DNA from: DATAEU01 sp046724395
GTDB taxonomy: Bacteria; Actinomycetota; UBA4738; HRBIN12
Direction of reading: 5' to 3'
Assembly (NCBI GenBank): GCA_046724395.1
Contig: JBKOWM010000163.1
Coordinates: 1-31,432 of the forward strand
Length of the DNA stretch: 31,432 bases
Numbering within the stretch: the first letter of the stretch is position 1; each line of letters begins with the position of its first letter. This document shows, piece after piece, positions 24,586 to 31,346 of this stretch. Under the pieces are notes generated by a model, which did no database searches, was not told where the DNA came from, and worked only from the letters and a program-made list of their open reading frames with translations. The translations under genes were made by a program, and so were the position numbers.

Positions 24586-25590
24586 GTGGCCCCCACGCCG
24601 CGCGAGCGGATCGAGCGCATCGAACGCGACACGCTGTCGCCCTATGCCACACCGTCCTCGGGCACCAAGGGCCGGGAGCGAGCCGAGCCGTCGGATCCGC
24701 TGCGGACGGCGTTCCAGCGCGATCGCGACCGGATCGTTCACACGAAGGCCTTCCGCAGGCTCAAGGAGAAGACGCAGGTCTTCGTGGCGCCGCAGGGCGA
24801 TCACTATCGTGTTCGACTGACGCACACAATCGAGGTCGCGCAGATCGCACGGACGACGGCGCGGGCCCTCGCCCTCAACGAGGACCTCACTGAGGCGATC
24901 GCGCTCGGGCACGATCTGGGACACACGCCGTTCGGGCATCTGGGAGAGCAGGCGCTCACGCCGTTTCTGGGCCGGCCGTTCCGGCACAACGAGCAGAGCC
25001 TTCGGGTGGTCGACCACCTTGAGAACGACGGACGCGGCCTCAACCTGACGTGGGAGGTTCGCGACGGGATCGTGAACCACCCCTGGTCGATGCCGACGCC
25101 ATCGACGCTCGAGGCGCAGGTAGTTCGGTTCGCCGACCGCATCGCCTACGTCAACCACGATGTCGACGACGCGCTTCGCGCCGAGGTCGTCACGGAGGAC
25201 GAGCTTCCCGCTCGTACTCTCGAGATCCTCGGCCGCACCGAGGCGGTGCGCATCAACACGCTGGTCTCGGATCTCGTCACGACGTCGGAGGGCTCGCCGG
25301 AGGTCGCGCTGTCCGAGTCGGTGTTCCACGCGATGGACGAACTGCGGGACTTCATGTTCGATCGCGTTTACCTGCGGGAGAACGCACGGCACGAGCAGGA
25401 CAAAGCCATTGGGCTCGTTCGGGCGCTCTTCGCTCACTACCTCGAGCATCCCGAGGACGTCCCGGAGGAGTACCATCGAGGCCCCGGTGATCTGGCCACC
25501 CGCGTGGCGGACTACATCGCCGGGATGACCGACCGGTACGCCGTGACGGTGTACGAGCGGCTCTTCCTTCCCCGGGGCTGGCTGTCGTAG
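24586..25590 (+). CDS. dgt: dGTP triphosphohydrolase family protein
   Basis: An HD-domain deoxynucleoside triphosphohydrolase that splits dNTP to deoxynucleoside and triphosphate. The 334-aa protein (337 from ATG 24577) starts with the conserved RFKTQVF-type region (FQRDRDRIVHTKAFRRLKEK, then QVFVAPQGDHYRVRLTHT). The HD metal motifs are LTHTIEVAQIAR and LGHDLGHTPFGHLGE, followed by RHNEQSLRVV and the late Asp in RFADRIAYVNHDVDDA. It is the short dgt-2 type common next to dnaG in actinobacteria. The stop is 17 nt before dnaG. Confidence 0.95.
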   Translation: MAPTPRERIERIERDTLSPYATPSSGTKGRERAEPSDPLRTAFQRDRDRIVHTKAFRRLKEKTQVFVAPQGDHYRVRLTHTIEVAQIARTTARALALNEDLTEAIALGHDLGHTPFGHLGEQALTPFLGRPFRHNEQSLRVVDHLENDGRGLNLTWEVRDGIVNHPWSMPTPSTLEAQVVRFADRIAYVNHDVDDALRAEVVTEDELPARTLEILGRTEAVRINTLVSDLVTTSEGSPEVALSESVFHAMDELRDFMFDRVYLRENARHEQDKAIGLVRALFAHYLEHPEDVPEEYHRGPGDLATRVADYIAGMTDRYAVTVYERLFLPRGWLS

Positions 25591-25607
25591 CGGCCGAGGG
25601 GAGTGCA

Positions 25608-27395
25608 TTGGCGGGGCGGATCAGGCAGGACGACATCGAGGCGGTGCGCGAGCGCACCGACATCGTCAAGGTCGTCTCCCAGTACCTGACGCTGAAGAAG
25701 ACCGGACACGATTCGTTCGGCGGCTTGTGCCCGTTCCACGCGGAGCGGACGCCTTCGTTCTCGGTGTCGCCGTCGAAGGGCGTCTACTACTGCTTCGGGT
25801 GCGGGGCGGGCGGAGACGCCATTCGGTTCCTACGTGAGGTCGAGCACCTCGACTTCGCCGAGGCCGTCGACCGACTGGCCAAGGAGGCCGGCGTCACCCT
25901 CCGCTATGAGGGCGACAGCGCGGCGGACCGCCGATCGACATCACGTCGCCAGGCGCTCAACAGAGTGAATGAGCAGGCCTTCGAGCTCTATCACCGCATG
26001 CTGATCGAGGGGCGGGAGGGAGCCGACGCGCGCGTCTATCTCGCCGAGCGCGGCGTCGGCCGCGACACCATCGAGGCCTTCGAGATCGGATACGCGCCGC
26101 GCTATCCCGACTTTCTACTGCGGCGGCTGGCCCGCGGATCGGGTCCGGAGCTTCTCGTGGAGGCCGGTCTCGTCGTGACGGACGACCGGGGGCAGGTTCG
26201 TGACCGGTTTCGCGGGCGCATCACGTTCCCCGTGCACGACCTATCGGGGCGCGCGGTCGGGATCGGCGCCCGTGTGCTCCCCGGCGAGCGGGAGGAGGGG
26301 CCAAAGTATTTGAACTCGCCGGAGACGGCGATCTACCGCAAGGCGGACGTGCTGTACAACCTGCATCGTGCCAAACAGTCCGTCGCCAGGTCCGGGGAGA
26401 TCGTCGTGGTCGAGGGCTACACGGATGTCATCGCCCTCGTCGAGGTCGGGATCGAGACCGCCGTGGCCACGTGTGGCACGGCCCTCGGCGAAGGTCACTT
26501 CAAACTTGCATCGCGCTTTGCGCAACGAATGGTCCTCGCGTTCGACTCCGACGAGGCCGGCGCCCGCGCCGCCGAGCGGGCGTATCGGTTCCTCGAGAGC
26601 TTTCCGCTCCAGCCGGTCGTCGTGATCCTGCCCGAGGGCCTCGATCCGGCCGACTTCGTTCGACGCCACGGCGGAGCGGCCCTTCGCGATCTGGCCGCGC
26701 GCGCCGAGCCGCTCGTCGGCTACATGCTCCGCCGGACGGTCGCCAGAAGCGATCTGTCCACGGTGGAGGGGCAGAGCGCCGCCGTTTCGGACGCGCTGCC
26801 GATTCTCGAAGGGCTGGCCGACCCGGTCCGTCAGCGCGAGTACGGTCATGCCCTGGCCGAGCTCGTCGGCGTGTCCGACACCTCGGTGCTGCTTGCGCTC
26901 GAGCGCCGACAGGCGGGGCGGCCTATCGAGGTGGAGCGAGGAATCAAGCGGGCGTCCGTGAACGACAAAGTTGAGCGCGAGATGCTGCGCCTGCTCGCGC
27001 GGTCCCCGGAGATCTTCGCCGAGCTCGCGCCCCGCCTCTCGGAGGAGCACTTTCAGTCCGCGCACCACCGAAGGCTGTTCGACGCGCTGCGCAAAGCCGA
27101 CGGCGACGTCCGCGCGGTCGTCGCGGCCGGCGACGGCTCGCAGGATCGTGTGACGGGCACGATGCCGGCGCTGGCGCTCGAGCCGGTCGACGGTGAGGTG
27201 AGCCTCGACTACGCGGTCGACGTGTGGATCCGCTTGCAGGAGTTCGCCCTCAGACGCCGGAGCGCCTCGCTCAGGCGGCGGCTGCAGAAGATGAACCCGC
27301 AGGCGGATCCCGGATACGAGGCGCTGTTCGAGGAGCTGATCGCCGCCGACGGCGAGCTGCGCCGCCTCCGCGAGCGCCACCCCGACCTCGTCTAG
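25608..27395 (+). CDS. dnaG: DNA primase
   Basis: DnaG makes RNA primers at the replication fork. The 595-aa protein has the CHC2 zinc domain at the start (ligands Cys41, His44, Cys62, Cys65: CPFH and CFGC), the catalytic core (ETAIYRKADVLYNL) and the Toprim acidic motifs (VVVEGYTDVIAL; LAFDSDEAGARAAERAY). A C-terminal helicase-binding region rich in helices follows. The start is TTG 25608 with GAGGGGAG (25596-25603) at 4 nt. Neighbours dgt and rpoD give the dgt-dnaG-rpoD macromolecular-synthesis block. Confidence 0.96.
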   Translation: MAGRIRQDDIEAVRERTDIVKVVSQYLTLKKTGHDSFGGLCPFHAERTPSFSVSPSKGVYYCFGCGAGGDAIRFLREVEHLDFAEAVDRLAKEAGVTLRYEGDSAADRRSTSRRQALNRVNEQAFELYHRMLIEGREGADARVYLAERGVGRDTIEAFEIGYAPRYPDFLLRRLARGSGPELLVEAGLVVTDDRGQVRDRFRGRITFPVHDLSGRAVGIGARVLPGEREEGPKYLNSPETAIYRKADVLYNLHRAKQSVARSGEIVVVEGYTDVIALVEVGIETAVATCGTALGEGHFKLASRFAQRMVLAFDSDEAGARAAERAYRFLESFPLQPVVVILPEGLDPADFVRRHGGAALRDLAARAEPLVGYMLRRTVARSDLSTVEGQSAAVSDALPILEGLADPVRQREYGHALAELVGVSDTSVLLALERRQAGRPIEVERGIKRASVNDKVEREMLRLLARSPEIFAELAPRLSEEHFQSAHHRRLFDALRKADGDVRAVVAAGDGSQDRVTGTMPALALEPVDGEVSLDYAVDVWIRLQEFALRRRSASLRRRLQKMNPQADPGYEALFEELIAADGELRRLRERHPDLV

Positions 27396-27446
27396 GGAGC
27401 CGAACGAGGGGCCGAACGGTCATGGGTCGCCGGGTTTTCCGTCTCG

Positions 27447-27452
27447 TACACT
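27447..27452 (+). promoter_or_regulatory. -10 element of rpoD promoter
   Basis: TACACT preceded by CG, as upstream of ppdK. Initiation near 27459 leaves a leader of about 30 nt with GAGGAGAGG (27479-27487) just before the TTG start. A GCCGAACG 8-mer occurs twice upstream, near 27400 and 27411. Confidence 0.5.
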
Positions 27453-27489
27453 TCCCGACGTCCCCCAACGACCTCGCCGAGGAGAGGCA

Positions 27490-28797
27490 TTGAGTACACC
27501 GGCCCGCGACCTGGGTTTGGAAGAAGCCAAGGAAGCCATTACCGCCCGTGGACGAGAGCGCGGGTTCGTTACATCCGAGGACCTGCTCGAGTCCGTCCCC
27601 GTTGACGATTTCACGCCCGAACAGCTCGAGGAGTTCCTAACGCAGGTTGAGGAGCACCTGCGCGGCGAGGGCATCGAGGTCATCGAGGTCCCTGGCGACG
27701 AGCTAGCCGACTCGGCGGCCGTCGCCCGCATCGACGTCGACCTGTTGAAGGCGCCGACGAACGACCCGGTCCGGATGTACCTCAAGGAGATCGGGAAGGT
27801 CCCGCTTCTCACGGCCGCGCAGGAGGTCGATCTCGCGCGCCGGATCGAGGCGGGCGAGCTCGCAACCGAGCTCCAGGCGCAGGCAGAGCTCGAGGATCGC
27901 GTCGATCCCAAGCGCCTGAGGACCCTCATCGAGGAGGTGGGCGCCATCCGCGACCACCAGCTCGAGAAGTTCGGCAAGGTCGAGGGGATCGGCCGCGATC
28001 GCACCGCACGCAGCTGGAAGCCCAGGACGCGTGAAGATCTCGACGACTTCCTTCACCGGATCGAACGCGACGGACAGCTTGCGAAGAAGAAACTGATCGA
28101 GGCCAACCTGCGCCTAGTGGTCTCGATCGCCAAACGCTACGTCGGGCGCGGAATGCTCTTCCTGGATCTCATCCAGGAGGGCAATCTCGGCCTCATCCGG
28201 GCCGTCGAGAAATTCGACCACTCCAAGGGCTTCAAGTTCTCCACGTACGCCACCTGGTGGATCCGTCAGGCCATCACTCGTGCGATCGCGGACCAAGCGC
28301 GAACCATTCGCATTCCGGTGCACATGGTCGAGACGATCAACAAGCTGGTTCGCATCCAGCGCCAGCTCCTTCAGGATCTCGGGCGCGAACCGTCTCCCGA
28401 GGAGATCGGCCGGCAGATGGGCATCGCTGCCGACAAGGTGCGCGAGATCCTGAAGGTATCGCAGGAGCCGGTATCGCTCCATACACCCATCGGCGAGGAG
28501 GAGGACTCTCAGCTCGGCGACTTCATCGAGGACTCCGAGGCCGTCGTCCCCGTCGATGCCGCGAGCTTTATCCTGCTCCAGGAGCAGCTGGAGTCGGTCC
28601 TCCACACGCTCTCGGAGCGCGAGAAGAAGGTCATCCAGCTCCGGTTTGGGTTGATCGACGGACACCCGCGGACGCTCGAGGAGGTCGGCCGGGAGTTCGG
28701 CGTCACCCGCGAGCGCATCCGGCAGATCGAATCGAAGACGCTCTCGAAGCTCCGGCACCCCTCGCGCAGCCAGAAGCTGCGCGATTACCTCGAGTAG
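27490..28797 (+). CDS. rpoD: RNA polymerase primary sigma factor (group 1, SigA/RpoD)
   Basis: The housekeeping sigma factor. The 435-aa protein has an acidic N-terminal region 1.1-like domain (TSEDLLESVPVDDFTPEQLEE), region 1.2 (NDPVRMYLKEIGKVPLLT), region 2 with the -10-binding helix (FKFSTYATWWIRQAITRAIAD), region 3 (IHMVETINKLVRIQRQLLQ-like segment reading PVHMVETINKL) and region 4 with the -35-binding helix-turn-helix (TLEEVGREFGVTRERIRQIE), ending LSKLRHPSRSQKLRDYLE. No large non-conserved insert is seen, so it is the short Gram-positive type. The TTG at 27490 with GAGGAGAGG two bases upstream is the best start. It probably recognises the TACACT/TAGACT hexamers in this window. Confidence 0.97.
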   Translation: MSTPARDLGLEEAKEAITARGRERGFVTSEDLLESVPVDDFTPEQLEEFLTQVEEHLRGEGIEVIEVPGDELADSAAVARIDVDLLKAPTNDPVRMYLKEIGKVPLLTAAQEVDLARRIEAGELATELQAQAELEDRVDPKRLRTLIEEVGAIRDHQLEKFGKVEGIGRDRTARSWKPRTREDLDDFLHRIERDGQLAKKKLIEANLRLVVSIAKRYVGRGMLFLDLIQEGNLGLIRAVEKFDHSKGFKFSTYATWWIRQAITRAIADQARTIRIPVHMVETINKLVRIQRQLLQDLGREPSPEEIGRQMGIAADKVREILKVSQEPVSLHTPIGEEEDSQLGDFIEDSEAVVPVDAASFILLQEQLESVLHTLSEREKKVIQLRFGLIDGHPRTLEEVGREFGVTRERIRQIESKTLSKLRHPSRSQKLRDYLE

Positions 28798-28823
28798 CCG
28801 CCGGCAGTCGACCGGATATCAGG

Positions 28824-29018
28824 TCAGTCCCACTGCGTGGCGTCGCCGTCTCCGGCGAGCCGGCTCTGGATCGTCGTCCGCGCGCGCTGCACCGCGACGA
28901 GGCTCGCGCGCGTGGCGCCGTCCACGATCCTGCGGGTCGGGGAGTCGGGCGACGTGTCCCGCATCGCGACGTTGTACCCGACGACGAACCCGATAGCGAG
29001 GCCGAAGATGAACTTCAT
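28824..29018 (-). CDS. Small membrane protein, YtxH-like, function unknown
   Basis: A 64-aa product: MKF then one hydrophobic helix (IFGLAIGFVVGYNVAM) and a polar, charged helix (RRIVDGATRASLVAVQRARTTIQSRL). This layout resembles YtxH-like small envelope proteins, but I cannot name a family with certainty. An AAGGAG ribosome binding site on the minus strand lies about 6 nt before the ATG, and a TAGGGT -10 element at 29046-29051 precedes it, which supports a real gene. It converges on rpoD with a 26-nt gap. Confidence 0.7.
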   Translation of the reverse strand: MKFIFGLAIGFVVGYNVAMRDTSPDSPTRRIVDGATRASLVAVQRARTTIQSRLAGDGDATQWD

Positions 29019-29045
29019 GTCCGCTCCTTCCGCTGCGGTCGCGTA

Positions 29046-29051
29046 ACCCTA
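29046..29051 (-). promoter_or_regulatory. -10 element of the small membrane protein gene
   Basis: On the minus strand the hexamer is TAGGGT. Initiation near 29038 would give a leader of about 20 nt holding the AAGGAG site. Confidence 0.35.
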
Positions 29052-29076
29052 CCGAAAGCGGGCGAGGGCCCATTGG

Positions 29077-29082
29077 TAGACT
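29077..29082 (+). promoter_or_regulatory. -10 element of tRNA-Asn promoter
   Basis: TAGACT preceded by GG lies 13 nt before the first base of the tRNA; initiation would fall a few bases before it. The string GG-TAGACT matches the rpsT promoter. Confidence 0.5.
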
Positions 29083-29095
29083 GCCCTGGCTTCGG

Positions 29096-29168
29096 TCCGG
29101 GGTAGCTCAATTGGCAGAGCGGCGGACTGTTAATCCGTAGGTTGTGGGTTCGAGTCCCACCCCCGGAG
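29096..29168 (+). tRNA. tRNA-Asn (anticodon GTT)
   Basis: 73 nt. The acceptor stem pairs TCCGGGG (29096-29102) with CCCCGGA (29161-29167), discriminator G at 29168. D arm GCTC/GAGC. Anticodon stem GCGGA/TCCGT with loop CTGTTAA, anticodon GTT at 29129-29131. Variable loop AGGTT. T arm GTGGG-TTCGAGT-CCCAC. CCA is not encoded. The Asn discriminator G agrees with the anticodon. Confidence 0.97.
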
Positions 29169-29185
29169 CAATCGTTGTAAGCACG

Positions 29186-29595
29186 TCAGCGGCGCGTCCC
29201 CTGGATCGGAATGACCACGTCGTCCATCCCTGTCAACGTCTCGTCAACAAACGGAGCCGCGAACGTGTCTCCGAGCGCCACGTCGATCGCGTCCGCGGCC
29301 GCACGCGCGGGTGGGTCCGCCTGGGGGTGATCACGGAGGATGCCGAAAGCCCCTGCTCGTGATGCCGTGGCGCTCCATCAAGATGCCCTTTGCCCGCTAG
29401 GTGACGGCTCGACGACCGAAGGGCCCTCCAGATCGTGGTACTCGGCGAAGCCGAAGGACGATGTCGAAGGCGCTCTGCATCTCCTCGGCTCGCCGCTGTG
29501 AGCGATGCACGCGAAGACGCCTCGCTTCGCGGCCTCGTTGATGAACTCGCGGTCCTGCACGTCAAGGACGGCGATGACCGGACAGGCTGCCAAGA
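29186..29595 (-). pseudogene. Broken ANTAR-domain response regulator
   Basis: Minus-strand remnant of an RNA-binding ANTAR response regulator. The end of the receiver domain is readable near 29500-29590 (AACPVIAVLDVQD, then EFINEAAKRGVFA). The frame then shifts to EEMQSAFDIVLR, shifts to FAEYHDLEG, and shifts again to FGRRAVT. There a TAG (29397-29399) stands where family members have Glu, followed by RAKGILMERHGI, the hallmark start of the ANTAR domain. Weaker similarity continues (AFGILRDH) in another frame to a stop at 29186-29188. That makes three further frame changes and one nonsense codon. The N-terminal half of the receiver is absent. Confidence 0.8.
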
Positions 29596-29773
29596 CGAAC
29601 GGGCACCGCCTGATCCTGATCGGCGCGAGCCCGTCCACACGGCGTCTGTTCGCGGTGACGGGGCGGAGTTCCTCCTCGACGAGAAGGAGGCCGCGAGGGT
29701 CGTCGGCCAGTTCATCGGGCGAGGCCGACCGGTCGGTTCGATCGAGTTCACTGTGACTGATGGCGATGAGTGA
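29583..29773 (+). pseudogene. Broken STAS (anti-sigma antagonist)-like fragment
   Basis: The plus-strand C-terminal end of a STAS-like protein. The frame NGHRLILIGASPSTRRLFAV reads like the strand-helix end of anti-sigma antagonists (RsbV/SpoIIAA type). A one-base loss after VTG (near 29657-29661) moves the reading to AEFLLDEKEAARVVGQFIG, ending at TGA 29771-29773. The N-terminal part with the phospho-acceptor Ser/Thr is missing. The fragment begins exactly where the ANTAR remnant on the other strand ends. Assignment rests on recognition of the segment by eye. Confidence 0.6.
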
Positions 29774-29897
29774 CTGGCGAGAGCAAGAAGCCACGAACCA
29801 GATCATTTTCCGAGACATGAACGAGTGGACGGAAGAGGCGCGACGCAACCATCGGCCGGATCGCCCCATGGACACGTATCTCTGCGAGTGCTCCGCC
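29766..29897 (+). pseudogene. 5' part of a small Cys-motif actinobacterial protein, truncated
   Basis: Starting at ATG 29766 (overlapping the STAS fragment stop), the frame reads MSDWREQEATNQIIFRDMNE then TEEARRNHRPDRPMDTYLCEC. The DWR..E..REMNEW opening and the CEC motif recall small uncharacterised actinobacterial proteins usually found beside stress-regulator genes. After CECS the frame turns into low-complexity sequence (to TGA at 30027-30029) with no resemblance to the expected C-terminal part, and the opposite strand becomes the more protein-like one. I read this as a 3'-truncated remnant; function unknown. Confidence 0.5.
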
Positions 29898-29947
29898 CGC
29901 GCGGACGCCGAGTCCGCCGACGTAGTGGACGCGCTTTCCGAAACCGT

Positions 29948-30115
29948 GCAGTCCAGGATCTCGCGTTCGAGCTCGCGCTCGAGGTCCGCCTTCACGGACA
30001 GGAGTTCGGCGCGCCGCTGCTTGGCGTGAACCGTTAGGGGATCGAACCCGTCGAGGCCAGCCGCCACCGCCTCATCGACGATCGCATCCGCGTTCGCCGC
30101 TTGCTCGGTGACGCG
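29948..30115 (-). pseudogene. Possible minus-strand coding remnant, helical, unassigned
   Basis: A frame of about 56 codons reads as a plausible amphipathic, coiled-coil-like protein piece: TEQAANADAIVDEAVAAGLD, then DPLTVHAKQRRAELLSVKAD and LERELEREILD. It has no start or stop of its own and merges at both ends into low-complexity sequence. It sits just beyond the truncation point of the plus-strand remnant. I do not recognise the family. Confidence 0.3.
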
Positions 30116-30310
30116 GCCGGATGGCGCGCTCAAGGACGGCTCGTTCGTCGGGCTGCACGGCTTTGGACCGTAGTTCTCCTGGCTGAGCGGGCTGGATCCT
30201 CCACGATGGCGTGCGCTGGTGGGACGACGAGCGGGCGGTGGGACGGACGGCCGGGAATCTCGAGCGTCCTCGGCCGGTTGCGACTCGAGACCACGACCGA
30301 GGGGACCGAG
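30116..30310. other. No supported gene upstream of the oxidoreductase
   Basis: One plus-strand frame ends neatly at a TAG near 30173 (PDGALKDGSFVGLHGFGP) and might be the C-terminus of a further remnant, but it has no recognisable family. The rest is unstructured GC-rich sequence. No convincing -10 element for the next gene is seen here; its ribosome binding site GAGGGG is at 30299-30304. Confidence 0.35.
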
Positions 30311-31264
30311 ATGGCGGGGACGATGAAGGTGTTCGGGCTCGTGGACGAGCAGACGACGGCGGGAGTGCTCGAGATTCCGGTCCCCAACCCGGAACCTGGT
30401 GAGATCCGCGTTCGGGTCCATGCGTCGTCAGTGAACGGCTACGACGCGTTTATTGCCTCGGGGATGGCGCGCGGGATGATTGAGCATCGCTACCCGGTCG
30501 TCGTCGGGAAAGACTTCAGCGGCGTCGTGGACGCGGTGGGCGAGGGCGTCGATGCCTTCGCCGTCGGTGAGGAGGTGGTCGGGATCACGCCCGCCAGCCC
30601 GGCCGTCGACGCAGTCGGCGCGTACGCCGAGTTCGTCTCGGTGCCGGGGACCGGCTACACGGCCGCGAAACCCGGCGGCCTCGACCATGAGCGGGCTGCG
30701 TCGGTGGGGCTGGCGGCGCTGACGGCGCTCGTCTCAGTGGAAGCGGTGTCGGCCACGGCCGCATCGACGGTGCTGACCGTCGGTGCGACGGGAGGCGTCG
30801 GCACGTACGCGGTCCAGCTCTCGGCCGCTCGGGGCGCGAACGTCATCGCGACCGCGCGACCCGACGACGAGACGCGGATCCGCGGCCTCGGGGCGAGCGA
30901 GACGGTCGACTACGCCCAGGACGTCGTGGGGCAGGTGCGCGAGGCGCACCCGGACGGGGTCGACGCGCTGATCATCGCCGTGCACGTTGGGGACGGCTTC
31001 GACGGGCTCGCTGGACTCGTCCGCGACGGCGGTGCGATCGCGACTACTGTCGGCCGCCCAGGCGAGGTCGGTCGCGGGATCTCGCTCACGATGGTGTTCG
31101 CTCAGGCGGAACCGGCGCCGTTCGCCGAGGTCGTGCGGCTCGCCGGCGACGGTTCGCTGACGGTCCCGCTGACGAAGACGTACGGGTTCAACCAGCTGCC
31201 CGAGGCGCTTGGCCTCGTTGGCAAGCGGAGCTCGCGCGGCAAGGTCGCCATCACGATCGCGTGA
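30311..31264 (+). CDS. Zinc-independent medium-chain dehydrogenase (quinone oxidoreductase-like)
   Basis: A 317-aa MDR-superfamily protein related to NADPH:quinone oxidoreductase. The N-terminal GroES-like catalytic domain reads MKVFGLVDEQTTAGVLEIPV, then VRVHASSVNGYDAFIASGM and YPVVVGKDFSGVVDAVGEGV. The cofactor-binding fold has LTVGATGGVGTYAVQLSAARG. The structural and catalytic zinc cysteines of alcohol dehydrogenases are absent, consistent with a QOR-type enzyme. The start is ATG 30311 with GAGGGG at 6 nt; a second ATG at 30323 is possible. It is intact and stands alone beyond the decayed region. The substrate is unknown. Confidence 0.88.
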   Translation: MAGTMKVFGLVDEQTTAGVLEIPVPNPEPGEIRVRVHASSVNGYDAFIASGMARGMIEHRYPVVVGKDFSGVVDAVGEGVDAFAVGEEVVGITPASPAVDAVGAYAEFVSVPGTGYTAAKPGGLDHERAASVGLAALTALVSVEAVSATAASTVLTVGATGGVGTYAVQLSAARGANVIATARPDDETRIRGLGASETVDYAQDVVGQVREAHPDGVDALIIAVHVGDGFDGLAGLVRDGGAIATTVGRPGEVGRGISLTMVFAQAEPAPFAEVVRLAGDGSLTVPLTKTYGFNQLPEALGLVGKRSSRGKVAITIA

Positions 31265-31305
31265 CGGCCGCGTTCGGACCGCCCCTCGTCAGCCATCGAG
31301 CCGGA

Positions 31306-31340
31306 CCCGGATTGTGCCGGGCGAGATAGGAACGATCTCG
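31306..31340. terminator. Two hairpins between convergent genes
   Basis: First, CCCGG (31306-31310) pairs with CCGGG (31317-31321) around a 6-nt loop. Second, CGAGAT (31322-31327) pairs with ATCTCG (31335-31340) around a 7-nt loop. They lie between the convergent stops at 31264 and 31347 and could end transcription from either side, although neither has a T-tract. Confidence 0.4.
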
Positions 31341-31346
31341 GAGCGA

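Noticed and set aside
29096..29170. tRNA-Asn as an integration site with a duplicated 3' end
   Set aside because: I looked for a second copy of the T-arm/acceptor sequence to the right and found none in the window, and there is no integrase. Decay next to the tRNA is real, but an att site is not supported.
30101..30310. N-terminal extension of the oxidoreductase by 70 residues
   Set aside because: The extension has no MDR similarity, while ATG 30311 has GAGGGG at 6 nt and begins just before the conserved MKVFGLV segment.
29378..30421. 347-codon open frame on the minus strand
   Set aside because: It crosses the ANTAR remnant, runs opposite the clear oxidoreductase start, and is protein-like only in two short patches. 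Similarity leaves the frame several times, so it is not an intact gene.
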